Source: Acidimicrobiales bacterium (lineage in GTDB: Bacteria > Actinomycetota > Acidimicrobiia > Acidimicrobiales > Aldehydirespiratoraceae). From it: 55,300 bases of DNA. The notes beneath the pieces are model-generated. The model was not told the DNA's origin. It saw only the letters and a list, made by a program, of their open reading frames with translations, and made no database searches. Position numbers and translations under genes: made by a program. The stretch spans positions 1 through 55,300 of the forward strand of contig JAJCXX010000047.1 in NCBI GenBank assembly GCA_029263195.1, given 5' to 3'. Positions within the stretch are counted from its first letter, which is position 1; every line of letters starts with the position of its first letter. This document shows positions 35,019 to 42,306 of this stretch, piece after piece.

Positions 35019-36275
35019 ATGAGCACCCCAACCGCTGATGAGGTTCGCGCCGAGGTCGAAGCGTGGCTCGACGAGAACTGGGATCCCGGGCTCTCCGTGC
35101 GCGAGTGGTGGAGTCGGCTGCAGCCGACCGGATACTCGCATCCACTTCTCCCCGAGAATGCCGGCGGAAAGGGGTGGGGTCGAGATCTTGCATCAGCGGT
35201 GATGGTCGCCATGGCCGACCGCGAGGTGATGGGGCCACCGTCGTCCGGGCTCGGCTACATGCTGGCCGCACCCACAATCGCCACCCACGGCACCCAAGAA
35301 CAGATCGATCGGTTCGTGCCCGAGATCCTCGACGGCACGGTCGGGTGGTGCCAATTGTTCTCCGAGCCCGGCGCCGGCTCCGACCTCGCGAGCCTCGGCA
35401 CCAAGGCCGAGAAGGACGGCGACGAGTGGATCATCACCGGTCAGAAGGTGTGGACCTCTGGCGGCCAGGTGGCCGATCTAGGCATGCTCATCGCCCGCAC
35501 CGACCCCGACGCTCCGAAGCACAAAGGCATCTCTTGGTTCGCTTTCGATATGGACCAGCCGGGTGTCTCGGTTCGGCCGCTCACCGAGATGACCGGTCGA
35601 GCCATGTTCAATGAGGTCTTCATCGACGAGGCAAGAGTCCCCGACTCCTACCTGATCGGCGGCCTCAACAACGGCTGGGCCGTCGCCAACACCACGCTCA
35701 TGTTCGAGCGAGCGTCACTCGGATCGGCCGGCAAGCGTCCCAACACCGCTACTCCCGGCCCGAAGGGACATGCCCTCGATCGACCGGTGACCGACTTCAT
35801 TGAGAAGCACGCCAGTGAAGGCGGTGTGCCGGGACTGGGCATCAAGCTGTGGCAGAGCCTGGTCGACATGGCGACGAAGTCCGGTCGGATCTCCGACCCG
35901 GTGCTGCGCCAGAATCTGATCGGCCTCTACAGCCTCATCGAGATCAACGGCTTCTCGATGCAGCGTGCCAAGGACCCCGGCCAGCGAACCGGCGCCGAGG
36001 GCAATATCGGCAAGCTCACGATGAGTGAACTGTTTCGTCAGTTCCGCGATGTCGGCATCGAAGTGATCGGCGCCGACGGAATGCTCCGAGGCGCCGACGA
36101 TCAGTCCTCGGGGGGAATTGTGCCGGAGTTGGCGCTGTTCTCGCCCGGTCCTGCCATCTACGGCGGCACCGATGAGATCCAGCGCAACATCATCGGAGAG
36201 CGCGTCCTGGGACTACCCCGCGAGCCGGGCTACGACAAGAACATGCCGTTCAAGGATCTGCCCAGAAACACCTGA
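35019..36275 (+). CDS. Acyl-CoA dehydrogenase
   Basis: The 418-aa flavoprotein oxidises acyl-CoA to trans-2-enoyl-CoA. It has the N-terminal helical domain, FAD contacts QLFSEPGAGSDLASL near residue 113 and WIITGQKVWTSGG near 139, and the C-terminal signature YGGTDEIQRNIIGERVLGLP near 383. A Shine-Dalgarno-like GAGGAG sits 8-13 nt upstream of the ATG. The chain-length preference is unknown. The upstream palindrome suggests ligand-responsive repression. The next gene encodes a PPDK-like protein. Confidence 0.92.
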   Translation: MSTPTADEVRAEVEAWLDENWDPGLSVREWWSRLQPTGYSHPLLPENAGGKGWGRDLASAVMVAMADREVMGPPSSGLGYMLAAPTIATHGTQEQIDRFVPEILDGTVGWCQLFSEPGAGSDLASLGTKAEKDGDEWIITGQKVWTSGGQVADLGMLIARTDPDAPKHKGISWFAFDMDQPGVSVRPLTEMTGRAMFNEVFIDEARVPDSYLIGGLNNGWAVANTTLMFERASLGSAGKRPNTATPGPKGHALDRPVTDFIEKHASEGGVPGLGIKLWQSLVDMATKSGRISDPVLRQNLIGLYSLIEINGFSMQRAKDPGQRTGAEGNIGKLTMSELFRQFRDVGIEVIGADGMLRGADDQSSGGIVPELALFSPGPAIYGGTDEIQRNIIGERVLGLPREPGYDKNMPFKDLPRNT

Positions 36276-36303
36276 CCGGTCGGGATTGGGGCACACTCTC
36301 GAC

Positions 36304-37422
36304 GTGACCGGTTCGATTCTCGACATCACCGCAACTGGCCCGGATCTCGATCCGGCAATCCACGGAGCCAAGGCCTGCGGCCTTCAGGTGCTCATGCGGG
36401 CCGGATTGGATGTGCCGCCGGGATTCGTGATCAGCATTGAGGCCGCGACTCAGATGGAGCAGGGCGAAGATCCGACATCTCTGGGGCCTGCGCTGAGTCG
36501 GCTGGTCCAAGGGGTGGATGACCCGCGACTGGCGGTGCGATCGGGTGCCGCGGTCTCCTTGCCGGGTGCGCTCGAGACGATTCTCGGTGTGGCACCCGGT
36601 TCGATCAACGAAGCGGTGCGCTCGGTGGCGGCGTCCGCCGGCAGCAGTAGAGCAACCGCTATCGCGGCGGCATTGGGCCTCGATGCGGTGCCTCCAACTG
36701 CGGTTGTGGTTCAGGTCCAACTCGACCCCACGGTCGACGACTTGTCGGGAGCGGGAGCTGCTGCCAGCCGGGATCTCATCACCGGGTGGCGTCACGCCAC
36801 CGGGTCTTTCGCCTGGGGTGTCAGCGGCGACCGTGTGATGGCGGGTGAGGTGCCGGTCGCACCGCTCGATGAGATCGATGGCCGCTGTCCCGCCGTACTG
36901 AGTCGGCTGAGGTCGGATCTAGCGTCTCTTGATCACGAGTCGGGTGGACCGGTCGAAGTCGAGTTCGTCATCGCATCAGGCAAATTGTGGTACTTGCAAT
37001 TTCGCCAGCTTGCTGTTTCTGGAGTGGAGTCTTCCGCTGTCGTACCGTTCGGGGGGGCGATCATCGGACGCGGTCGCCCGGCCGCTGCCGGCTCTGCCAC
37101 GGGTCGGTTGACGACCAGTGTCGACGAGGCCCTCGAAGCTATCGATCTTGGCCACAGCGTGGTCCTGGCTCTGGTTGAGGCCTCGCCGGCCGATGTCGAG
37201 GCAATGGTGGGATCGGCCGCGGTACTCACCGTGCTCGGGGGACCGGAGTGTCATGCCGCGGTGGTCGCTCGGTCGGCGGGTGTTCCCGCGGTCGTGTCGG
37301 TCGGCGGCCTCGGAGTCGGGTCCGACCACATCATGCTCGGTGGTCGGCGGTTCGATTCCGGCGCAGAGCTGATGGTCGACGGAACAACTGGCACAATCGT
37401 CTCGGCTACGGTCGCCCCATGA
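36304..37422 (+). CDS. Miniature PPDK-like protein (nucleotide-binding and phosphohistidine domains only)
   Basis: The 372-aa protein keeps pyruvate-phosphate-dikinase landmarks in order. Lys23 lies in HGAKACGLQVLMRAGLDVPP, Arg79 in LAVRSGAAVSLPGALET, then VVVQVQLD, SGAGAAASRDLITG and RVMAGEVPV. Glu220 and Gln232 lie in VEVEFVIASGKLWYLQFRQ, and the phosphohistidine loop is TVLGGPECHAAVVARSAGVP with His317. The C-terminal PEP/pyruvate TIM barrel (about 350 residues in PPDK) is absent, and the ATP-grasp region is much shortened. The residues before the catalytic His are Glu-Cys, where PPDK has Thr-Ser. It could phosphorylate its own His and pass phosphate to a partner (inference). GTG 36304 gives this family-like start. 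Confidence 0.8.
   Translation: MTGSILDITATGPDLDPAIHGAKACGLQVLMRAGLDVPPGFVISIEAATQMEQGEDPTSLGPALSRLVQGVDDPRLAVRSGAAVSLPGALETILGVAPGSINEAVRSVAASAGSSRATAIAAALGLDAVPPTAVVVQVQLDPTVDDLSGAGAAASRDLITGWRHATGSFAWGVSGDRVMAGEVPVAPLDEIDGRCPAVLSRLRSDLASLDHESGGPVEVEFVIASGKLWYLQFRQLAVSGVESSAVVPFGGAIIGRGRPAAAGSATGRLTTSVDEALEAIDLGHSVVLALVEASPADVEAMVGSAAVLTVLGGPECHAAVVARSAGVPAVVSVGGLGVGSDHIMLGGRRFDSGAELMVDGTTGTIVSATVAP
37407..37412 (+). promoter_or_regulatory. -10 element TACGGT, internal leaderless promoter
   Basis: Inside the last codons of the PPDK-like gene, TACGGT ends 6 nt before the ATG at 37419. Confidence 0.45.
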
Positions 37423-38351
37423 CCCGACCATTCAGATTCAGCGTCCAAGCCACCGGTCTTCCCAGTGCCACCGATCTCATCGAGTCGGCCCGAAAAGCGG
37501 AAGATCTCGGTTACGCGGCCTTCGGTCTGCCTGACCATCTCGACAACCAGTACGCACCGATGATCGCCCTCGCTGCTGTCGCCGAAGCCACCTCCACCAT
37601 CGAGTTGCAGCCGCTGGTATTGGCCAACGACTACCGGCATCCGGCGATTCTGGCCAAGGAGGCCGCCACCCTCGACGTGTTGTCGGGCGGAAGGTTCGTG
37701 ATGGCGATTGGTGCGGGCTGGATGCGCACCGACTACGACCAAGCCGGGCTGGTATACGACCGACCGGGAGTACGCATCGCTCGTCTCGAGGAGTCGGTGA
37801 AGGTACTGAAGGGCCTGTTCACGGGAGACCCCTTCAGTTTCGAGGGTGAGCACTACCAGATCACTGAGATGTCGGGGGTTCCGCAGCCAATTCGAGATCC
37901 CCATCCCCCCTTTCTGATCGCGGGTGGAGGCCGAAAGATCCTCTCTCTGGCTGCTCGAGAGGGCGACATCGTCGGATTCAACCCGGGCCTCGCCGCCGGA
38001 GTGGTCGACGAGCGCATCGCTCCCACGGCCCACGCTGAGGCAACCGATCAGAAGCTGGCTTGGGTGCGCGAGGCCGCTGGCGATCGGCTCGACGACGTCG
38101 AACTCCAGACTTCGGTGTTCTTCGGCTCGATCACCGACGATGCCCGCGGAACTGCCGAGTTCATGGCGGCTTCGATAGGGGCCACAGCAGAACAGATGTT
38201 GGAGTCACCCCACGTTCTGTTGGGAACGGTCGATGAGTGCATCGAACGAGTTCAGTCCTGGCGTGAGCGTTGGGGCATTTCCTATGTGAGTTTCGGCAGC
38301 GACTTCACGGCTGAAATGGCGCCGGTCGTTGCCGCTCTGGCCGGCACCTGA
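37419..38351 (+). CDS. LLM-class F420-dependent oxidoreductase (TIGR03621-like)
   Basis: The 310-aa TIM-barrel protein begins MTRPFRFSVQATGLPSATDL and has GLPDHLDNQYAPM near residue 40, LAKEAATLDVLSGGRFVMAIGAGWM near 80, PFLIAGGGRKILSLAAREGDIVG near 165 and LLGTVDECIERV near 268. This is the F420-binding branch of the luciferase-like superfamily. The hydride acceptor substrate is unknown. Its ATG overlaps the stop of the PPDK-like gene (ATGA). Confidence 0.84.
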   Translation: MTRPFRFSVQATGLPSATDLIESARKAEDLGYAAFGLPDHLDNQYAPMIALAAVAEATSTIELQPLVLANDYRHPAILAKEAATLDVLSGGRFVMAIGAGWMRTDYDQAGLVYDRPGVRIARLEESVKVLKGLFTGDPFSFEGEHYQITEMSGVPQPIRDPHPPFLIAGGGRKILSLAAREGDIVGFNPGLAAGVVDERIAPTAHAEATDQKLAWVREAAGDRLDDVELQTSVFFGSITDDARGTAEFMAASIGATAEQMLESPHVLLGTVDECIERVQSWRERWGISYVSFGSDFTAEMAPVVAALAGT

Positions 38352-38360
38352 CCGCACGGA

Positions 38361-40103
38361 TCACCACGAGCCGCCGCCACCCCCGCCGCCTCCGCCTCCG
38401 CCGCTGAAACCTCCACCGCTCCCGGAACTCGAGGGCTTGGTGTGGGCATGGCCGGCCGACCGGCTGAGTGACGAGCCGATGGCGACAAACATGAGATCGT
38501 TGCCCAGCCTCGTCTGCATCGATGGGTCGGCTCGATTGGCCGCGGCGACAGCGAGCGTCCACCTATCGGCCTCGTCGAGGGCCACGGCCCAAGCGGTGTA
38601 CTCCCGCAACACGCCGAGCTCGGCGGCCTGTTCCACGTGGTGTGCCTCGGACTCGTGGAGGAACCGGCGAAAGGACTCGACTTGAAGCCACCGGGCCGAT
38701 CCGTCGGGGCTGCGAATCAGTAGCTCCCATGAGTGAACCAGGACCCCGGCACCCACACCGCCCAACGCCGCACCAACGATCAACAATGTGAGCCAATCGT
38801 CGCCGTTCCGGTTGGAGAGTGCCGCCCCGATGGCGGTGACACCCAGGCCAAGGACAGCGCCGATCAGTCCCAGCACGCGAACGGTGTTCTGACGTCGGTG
38901 CCCGGTGCGGTCCCAATAGGAAGCGCCGCGTTTCCAGCGGGTGATGTCGCCCTTCATCAGCTGCCAGCCGGCAGCGAAGTACGAGTCGTAGTCGTCGAGA
39001 CGAAGACGCTCGCGCCCGTGGAACATACGGCGCAGCACTGGCTCGGCGGTGGGATGAGCCGGGGAGTCGGTTCGGATCAGCGTGGCATCGTCCATGTCGC
39101 CTTCGATGGTGATCTCTCCGCGAATTGCCGACTCGAGAAGCCACGCCGCGAGATGGTGGTCCTTCACCGACTCGTCGACCAGAACGGCGCCCTCGACTGC
39201 ACTCATTCCCCGAGGCGCCTCGAACTCGATGGTTGCCAGGTTGCCGAGCTTCGCTTCGTCGATCCGTTCGATGGCGGCGTTGGGGCTGTCGGGGCCGAAC
39301 GCCGCCACGGCAGCGCCTCCCGCCCAGACTTGTTCGCGGCCGGCTCGCCGCACCAACACCACTGCTACTGCCGCCGCGATGGCAGCAGCTATGGCGGCTA
39401 ACCATGCCGTCTTGAGGATGCCGGTGCCGGGATCCGCCGCGGGACCACTCGGCGGTGCGGGAAAGGAACCCAAGGCCGATCCGGCCACACCGAATACCGT
39501 GACGCCGCTACCTGAGTAGAGGCTGTCGATGCGCACCACGGCGCTGCCGCCCGTCTCGACGACGATGTCGCAGGGATCCTCAGACCAAGCAGCTCCCTGT
39601 CGACAGACCAGAGACCGGGCACCGGATCCGAGGTCGAGGTGGATCTCCACATCGTGGATTCCGACCGTCCACTCGTTGCCGACCGCGTCCCACGCGAACT
39701 GGTCTCCGTCTAGAACGGCATCTCGGCTCAGTGTGAAGCTGATCCGATAGCGGTGCCGACCCGAGATGGTCTGGTTGGGGTCGCCGATCTTGACTCGCGT
39801 GTCGGTCGGTCGCTGGATCACGTCGAACACGTCGGGAGCGGTGGGGGAAATCACCTCGATCCTCGAACCTGGGGCCAGATCCGGGATGTCGCGGAAGATC
39901 CCGTGTCGTTGCTGGGGGCCGAAGTCGTAGTCGATCACCTCGGTCACAGCCAACCCTCCGGGCTCGAGCCGAGCTGAGACCCACATGGAACCGATTCGTT
40001 CCGTGTCTCCGAACGCGGCTCCGAGCACCGACACTGCGACGACGGCCGCCACCACGACAACGGTGAGAAGAATCGAGATCCTGCGTTTTTTCAGGGCGTG
40101 CAC
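38361..40103 (-). CDS. DUF2207 domain membrane protein
   Basis: The 580-aa protein has an N-terminal membrane segment (about 9-30), a beta-rich extracytoplasmic DUF2207 domain (about 35-215: VTEVIDYDFGPQQRHGIFRD and RYRISFTLSRDAVLDGDQF), a second helix (about 230-255) and a long cytoplasmic part. A further pair of helices lies near 410-455. The C-terminus is a Gly-rich tail, FSGGGGGG followed by more Gly and SW, typical of this family. Function is unknown. GTG 40103 is chosen over the frame open to 40163 because TACCGT (40111-40116) lies 7 nt upstream of it on the minus strand. Confidence 0.8.
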   Translation of the reverse strand: MHALKKRRISILLTVVVVAAVVAVSVLGAAFGDTERIGSMWVSARLEPGGLAVTEVIDYDFGPQQRHGIFRDIPDLAPGSRIEVISPTAPDVFDVIQRPTDTRVKIGDPNQTISGRHRYRISFTLSRDAVLDGDQFAWDAVGNEWTVGIHDVEIHLDLGSGARSLVCRQGAAWSEDPCDIVVETGGSAVVRIDSLYSGSGVTVFGVAGSALGSFPAPPSGPAADPGTGILKTAWLAAIAAAIAAAVAVVLVRRAGREQVWAGGAAVAAFGPDSPNAAIERIDEAKLGNLATIEFEAPRGMSAVEGAVLVDESVKDHHLAAWLLESAIRGEITIEGDMDDATLIRTDSPAHPTAEPVLRRMFHGRERLRLDDYDSYFAAGWQLMKGDITRWKRGASYWDRTGHRRQNTVRVLGLIGAVLGLGVTAIGAALSNRNGDDWLTLLIVGAALGGVGAGVLVHSWELLIRSPDGSARWLQVESFRRFLHESEAHHVEQAAELGVLREYTAWAVALDEADRWTLAVAAANRADPSMQTRLGNDLMFVAIGSSLSRSAGHAHTKPSSSGSGGGFSGGGGGGGGGGGSW

Positions 40104-40110
40104 GGAGCCG

Positions 40111-40116
40111 ACGGTA
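40111..40116 (-). promoter_or_regulatory. -10 element TACCGT, leaderless promoter of the DUF2207 gene
   Basis: On the minus strand TACCGT ends 7 nt before GTG 40103. Confidence 0.5.
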
Positions 40117-40152
40117 GTTCGGCTGACGGACAGGTGGTGGACGTCCATCCGG

Positions 40153-40158
40153 TAGCGT
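40153..40158 (+). promoter_or_regulatory. -10 element TAGCGT ahead of the add leader ORF
   Basis: TAGCGT ends 8 nt before GTG 40167, so transcription would start at that GTG and not at the add start 65 nt downstream of the element. Confidence 0.55.
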
Positions 40159-40166
40159 CCCAACCC

Positions 40167-40223
40167 GTGAGCGGTCTCGACATCATCTTGCTTCTGGCCG
40201 GCCGTCTCCCGAGGTCTTTCTGA
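40167..40223 (+). CDS. Putative 18-codon leaderless leader peptide of add
   Basis: The reading frame MSGLDIILLLAGRLPRSF starts with GTG 8 nt after a -10 element and ends in TGA, which shares its A with the ATG of the deaminase gene (TGATG). It is out of frame with add, so it is not an N-terminal extension. The ribosome that loads at the leaderless GTG would terminate exactly at the add start. Coupled initiation is an inference from this geometry. GAGG at 40211-40214 could also act as a Shine-Dalgarno for add. The peptide is hydrophobic and matches no family known to me. Confidence 0.45.
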   Translation: MSGLDIILLLAGRLPRSF

Positions 40224-41242
40224 TGTCCGAGTTTTCTCTCGAATTCGCTCGCTCGTTGCCCAAGGCCGAGCTCCACGTACACCTGGAGGGCAGCGTCGAA
40301 CCGCTCACGATGCTCGCACTTGCCGAACGCCACGGCGTGCGACCACCGGCGCCGGACGAGGCCGGTATTCGGGAGTGGCTGCGATTCGACGGCTTCCCGA
40401 GCTTCCTCGAGCGCTATTTCTTCGTGTGTGATCTGCTGCGCGACGCCGAAGACTTCTCTCGCATAGCCCAGGCCTACCTACGGTCGGCCCACGATCAGGG
40501 TGCCGTTCACGTCGAGTTTCACGTGTCGTCGAGCTACCACATCATCGAACGATCGGCCGACTGGTCGGAAGTGTTGGGCGGAGTTGTCGATGGTTGCGAG
40601 CGTGCCATGCGAGACCTTGGGATCTCGGTACTCTTGCTGCCGGACATCTCACCCCATCTCGGGGCGGTAGCTGCTGAGCAGGCTCTCGATGTGGTGCTGG
40701 CCGAGTCACATCCGCTGGTGGTCGGTCTGGGGCTCGGCGGACCGGCCGACAACTGGCGAAGCGAAGATTTCGGTGCGGTGTTTCGGAGGGCTCGAGAGAG
40801 CGGGCTGCGCACCGTGAGTCACGCCGGCGAACACGGTGGGGCTTGGGAGGTGCGCCATGCCCTCGAGGAATTCGGCGCCGAACGCATCCAGCACGGCATC
40901 GGTGCGGTGGGTGATGCGGAAGTGTTGACGCAAGTTGTCGACTCCGGCGTCGCATGCGACGTGTGCCCGGGAAGCAACGTGGCGCTCGCCGCGGTCACCG
41001 ACATGGAGAGTCACCCGCTGCCTGTGATGATCGATGCCGGAGTGGTGGTGACTCTGGGTTCCGACGATCCTCCCTTGTTTCAGACGACGTTGCTCGACGA
41101 GTACGAGAACGCGCGGCGTCTCTGCAATCTCGACGGTGAAGGCCTGGCGACTCTGGCTCGCAACTCGCTCACTGAGAGCTTCGCTGATGCCGGCCTGATT
41201 GGTGGTTGGCTGCATGCTCTCGACGAGGTCTCGGCGAATTGA
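40223..41242 (+). CDS. add: Adenosine deaminase-family purine deaminase
   Basis: The 339-aa TIM-barrel metalloenzyme has the zinc ligands His18 and His20 (AELHVHLEGS), the catalytic His/Glu region TVSHAGEHGG near 196, RIQHGIGA near 220 and GSDDPPLF near 276. It would deaminate adenosine. Close relatives act on adenine or aminofutalosine, and the SDDPPLF variant leaves specificity open. The ATG is coupled to a short leader ORF. Confidence 0.86.
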   Translation: MSEFSLEFARSLPKAELHVHLEGSVEPLTMLALAERHGVRPPAPDEAGIREWLRFDGFPSFLERYFFVCDLLRDAEDFSRIAQAYLRSAHDQGAVHVEFHVSSSYHIIERSADWSEVLGGVVDGCERAMRDLGISVLLLPDISPHLGAVAAEQALDVVLAESHPLVVGLGLGGPADNWRSEDFGAVFRRARESGLRTVSHAGEHGGAWEVRHALEEFGAERIQHGIGAVGDAEVLTQVVDSGVACDVCPGSNVALAAVTDMESHPLPVMIDAGVVVTLGSDDPPLFQTTLLDEYENARRLCNLDGEGLATLARNSLTESFADAGLIGGWLHALDEVSAN

Positions 41243-41300
41243 TGTATCGGTCCGCCGTATTTGGCCGGACAACATCGCTTGAATCGGCCAGACTGTGCCG

Positions 41301-41849
41301 ATGAATCACCTGAGCACGACCGAGTTGGAATCCGGCCTCGACAAGATCCGGCGTTCGCCCGCCTCCGACGGGCCGCTCGAGATGATCGTGCGCCGCCCCG
41401 ATATCGATGAGCGTGAGTCTCTGCAGGTAGGTGAATTGTCGTGTGAAGACGGACTGGTGGGCGACAATTGGAGGGTGCGGGGAAGTTCGCGAACAGATGA
41501 CGGGAGTTCCCACCCCGACATGCAGATCACGATCATCAATTCTCGGCTACTTCAGTTGGTGGCTCCCGACTCCGATCAGAGGCTGCTCGTCGGAGACCAG
41601 TTGGCGGTCGATCTCGATCTCAGCGGCTCGAACCTGCCGGCCGGCACGCAACTCTCGATCGGTGAGGCTGTTCTCGAGGTCACCGATCAGCCCCACACGG
41701 GCTGCAAGAAGTTCAACGCTCGATTTGGGGTCGACGCGCTTCGGTTCGTGAATTCCGAGGTCGGTAGGGGCCTTCGCCTTCGGGGGATCAATGCCCGTGT
41801 GATCACTCCGGGGCGCATCGAAGTGGGGGAGCGAGTCACGAAGCTCTGA
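41301..41849 (+). CDS. MOSC-domain protein
   Basis: The 182-aa protein carries the C-terminal beta-barrel of molybdenum cofactor sulfurases. The conserved cysteine is in PHTGCKKFNARFG near residue 139, preceded by SCEDGLVGDNWRVRG and MQITIINSRLL. It may bind Moco or transfer sulfur; the substrate is unknown. CAGACT (41289-41294) is a weak leaderless -10 6 nt before the ATG. A GTG 6 nt upstream is an alternative start. Confidence 0.83.
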   Translation: MNHLSTTELESGLDKIRRSPASDGPLEMIVRRPDIDERESLQVGELSCEDGLVGDNWRVRGSSRTDDGSSHPDMQITIINSRLLQLVAPDSDQRLLVGDQLAVDLDLSGSNLPAGTQLSIGEAVLEVTDQPHTGCKKFNARFGVDALRFVNSEVGRGLRLRGINARVITPGRIEVGERVTKL

Positions 41850-41875
41850 CCGTTCGACTGGGCTGAGCGGTTGCG

Positions 41876-41897
41876 CGATCACTGTGTGAGCGTTTTT
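41876..41897 (+). terminator. Candidate Rho-independent terminator after the MOSC gene
   Basis: CGATCAC (41876-41882) pairs with GTGAGCG (41886-41892) with one A-G mismatch and a 3-nt loop. TTTTT follows at 41893-41897. Confidence 0.5.
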
Positions 41898-41902
41898 GAG
41901 AG

Positions 41903-41945
41903 TTATCCATAGGTTTCCCACAGGTAACCCGCCTTCAAATCCACA
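41903..41945 (+). promoter_or_regulatory. Cluster of three DnaA-box-like 9-mers
   Basis: TTATCCATA (41903-41911), TTTCCCACA (41914-41922) and AAATCCACA (41937-41945) lie on the same strand. Two match the TTWTNCACA consensus at 8 of 9 positions and one at 7. They sit just upstream of, and partly overlap, a TTCAAA-N17-TACCAT promoter. DnaA binding is unproven. Confidence 0.35.
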
Positions 41946-41976
41946 GGCTGATTTCGTACCATTGAGGTACGAAATC
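41934..41976 (+). promoter_or_regulatory. Promoter with perfect 11-bp-arm palindrome over the -10
   Basis: A -35 TTCAAA (41934-41939) and -10 TACCAT (41957-41962) are spaced by 17 nt. GATTTCGTACC (41950-41960) and GGTACGAAATC (41966-41976) are perfect inverted repeats around ATTGA, covering the -10. This is the classic geometry of a repressor operator. Confidence 0.6.
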
Positions 41977-41992
41977 ACGAGGTCGTGGTTCG

Positions 41993-42256
41993 ATGCGTGT
42001 TCTGATCGAGGGATGCATAAGAGGGGAATCCGTTGAGGTCGTCTGGGACGACGGTGTGGTCTCGGGCGACATGGAACTAGTGAGACGAGCCCGACTCATG
42101 GGCCGGACTCGACGCCGACCGATTGATGAGGAGGATGTGGCCGGATTCATATCGGCGCTCGAGGCCGCCGCGGGGGGAAGGCTCGACGTGACGATCTGGC
42201 CCAGCGGCAGCCCCTTGGTGGGTCCGGACGCGGGTAGCGCGGGCACCAGAGAATAA
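41993..42256 (+). CDS. Small conserved-type hypothetical protein
   Basis: The 87-aa soluble protein opens with MRVLIEGCIRGESVEVVWDD, then GVVSGDMELVRRARLMGRTR, a charged helix DEEDVAGFISALEAAAGG and a strand RLDVTIWPSG. No family function is recognised. It has a strong promoter with a palindrome over the -10, and GAGG about 10 nt before the ATG. The Rieske fusion gene follows after 50 bp with its own promoter. The regulatory load on so small a gene is its most notable trait. Confidence 0.65.
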   Translation: MRVLIEGCIRGESVEVVWDDGVVSGDMELVRRARLMGRTRRRPIDEEDVAGFISALEAAAGGRLDVTIWPSGSPLVGPDAGSAGTRE

Positions 42257-42269
42257 CACAATGCAATAC

Positions 42270-42298
42270 TTGACTAAATGGGAACGTTGGGTCAGGAT
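42270..42298 (+). promoter_or_regulatory. Promoter TTGACT-N17-CAGGAT of the Rieske gene
   Basis: The -35 TTGACT (42270-42275) and -10 CAGGAT (42293-42298) are 17 nt apart. The -10 ends 8 nt before ATG 42307, so the mRNA is probably leaderless. Confidence 0.6.
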
Positions 42299-42306
42299 CT
42301 CATGCC

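Noticed and set aside
41903-41976. Possible chromosomal origin
   Set aside because: There are only three imperfect DnaA-like boxes, no AT-rich unwinding region and no dnaA or dnaN nearby. Kept only as a regulatory candidate.
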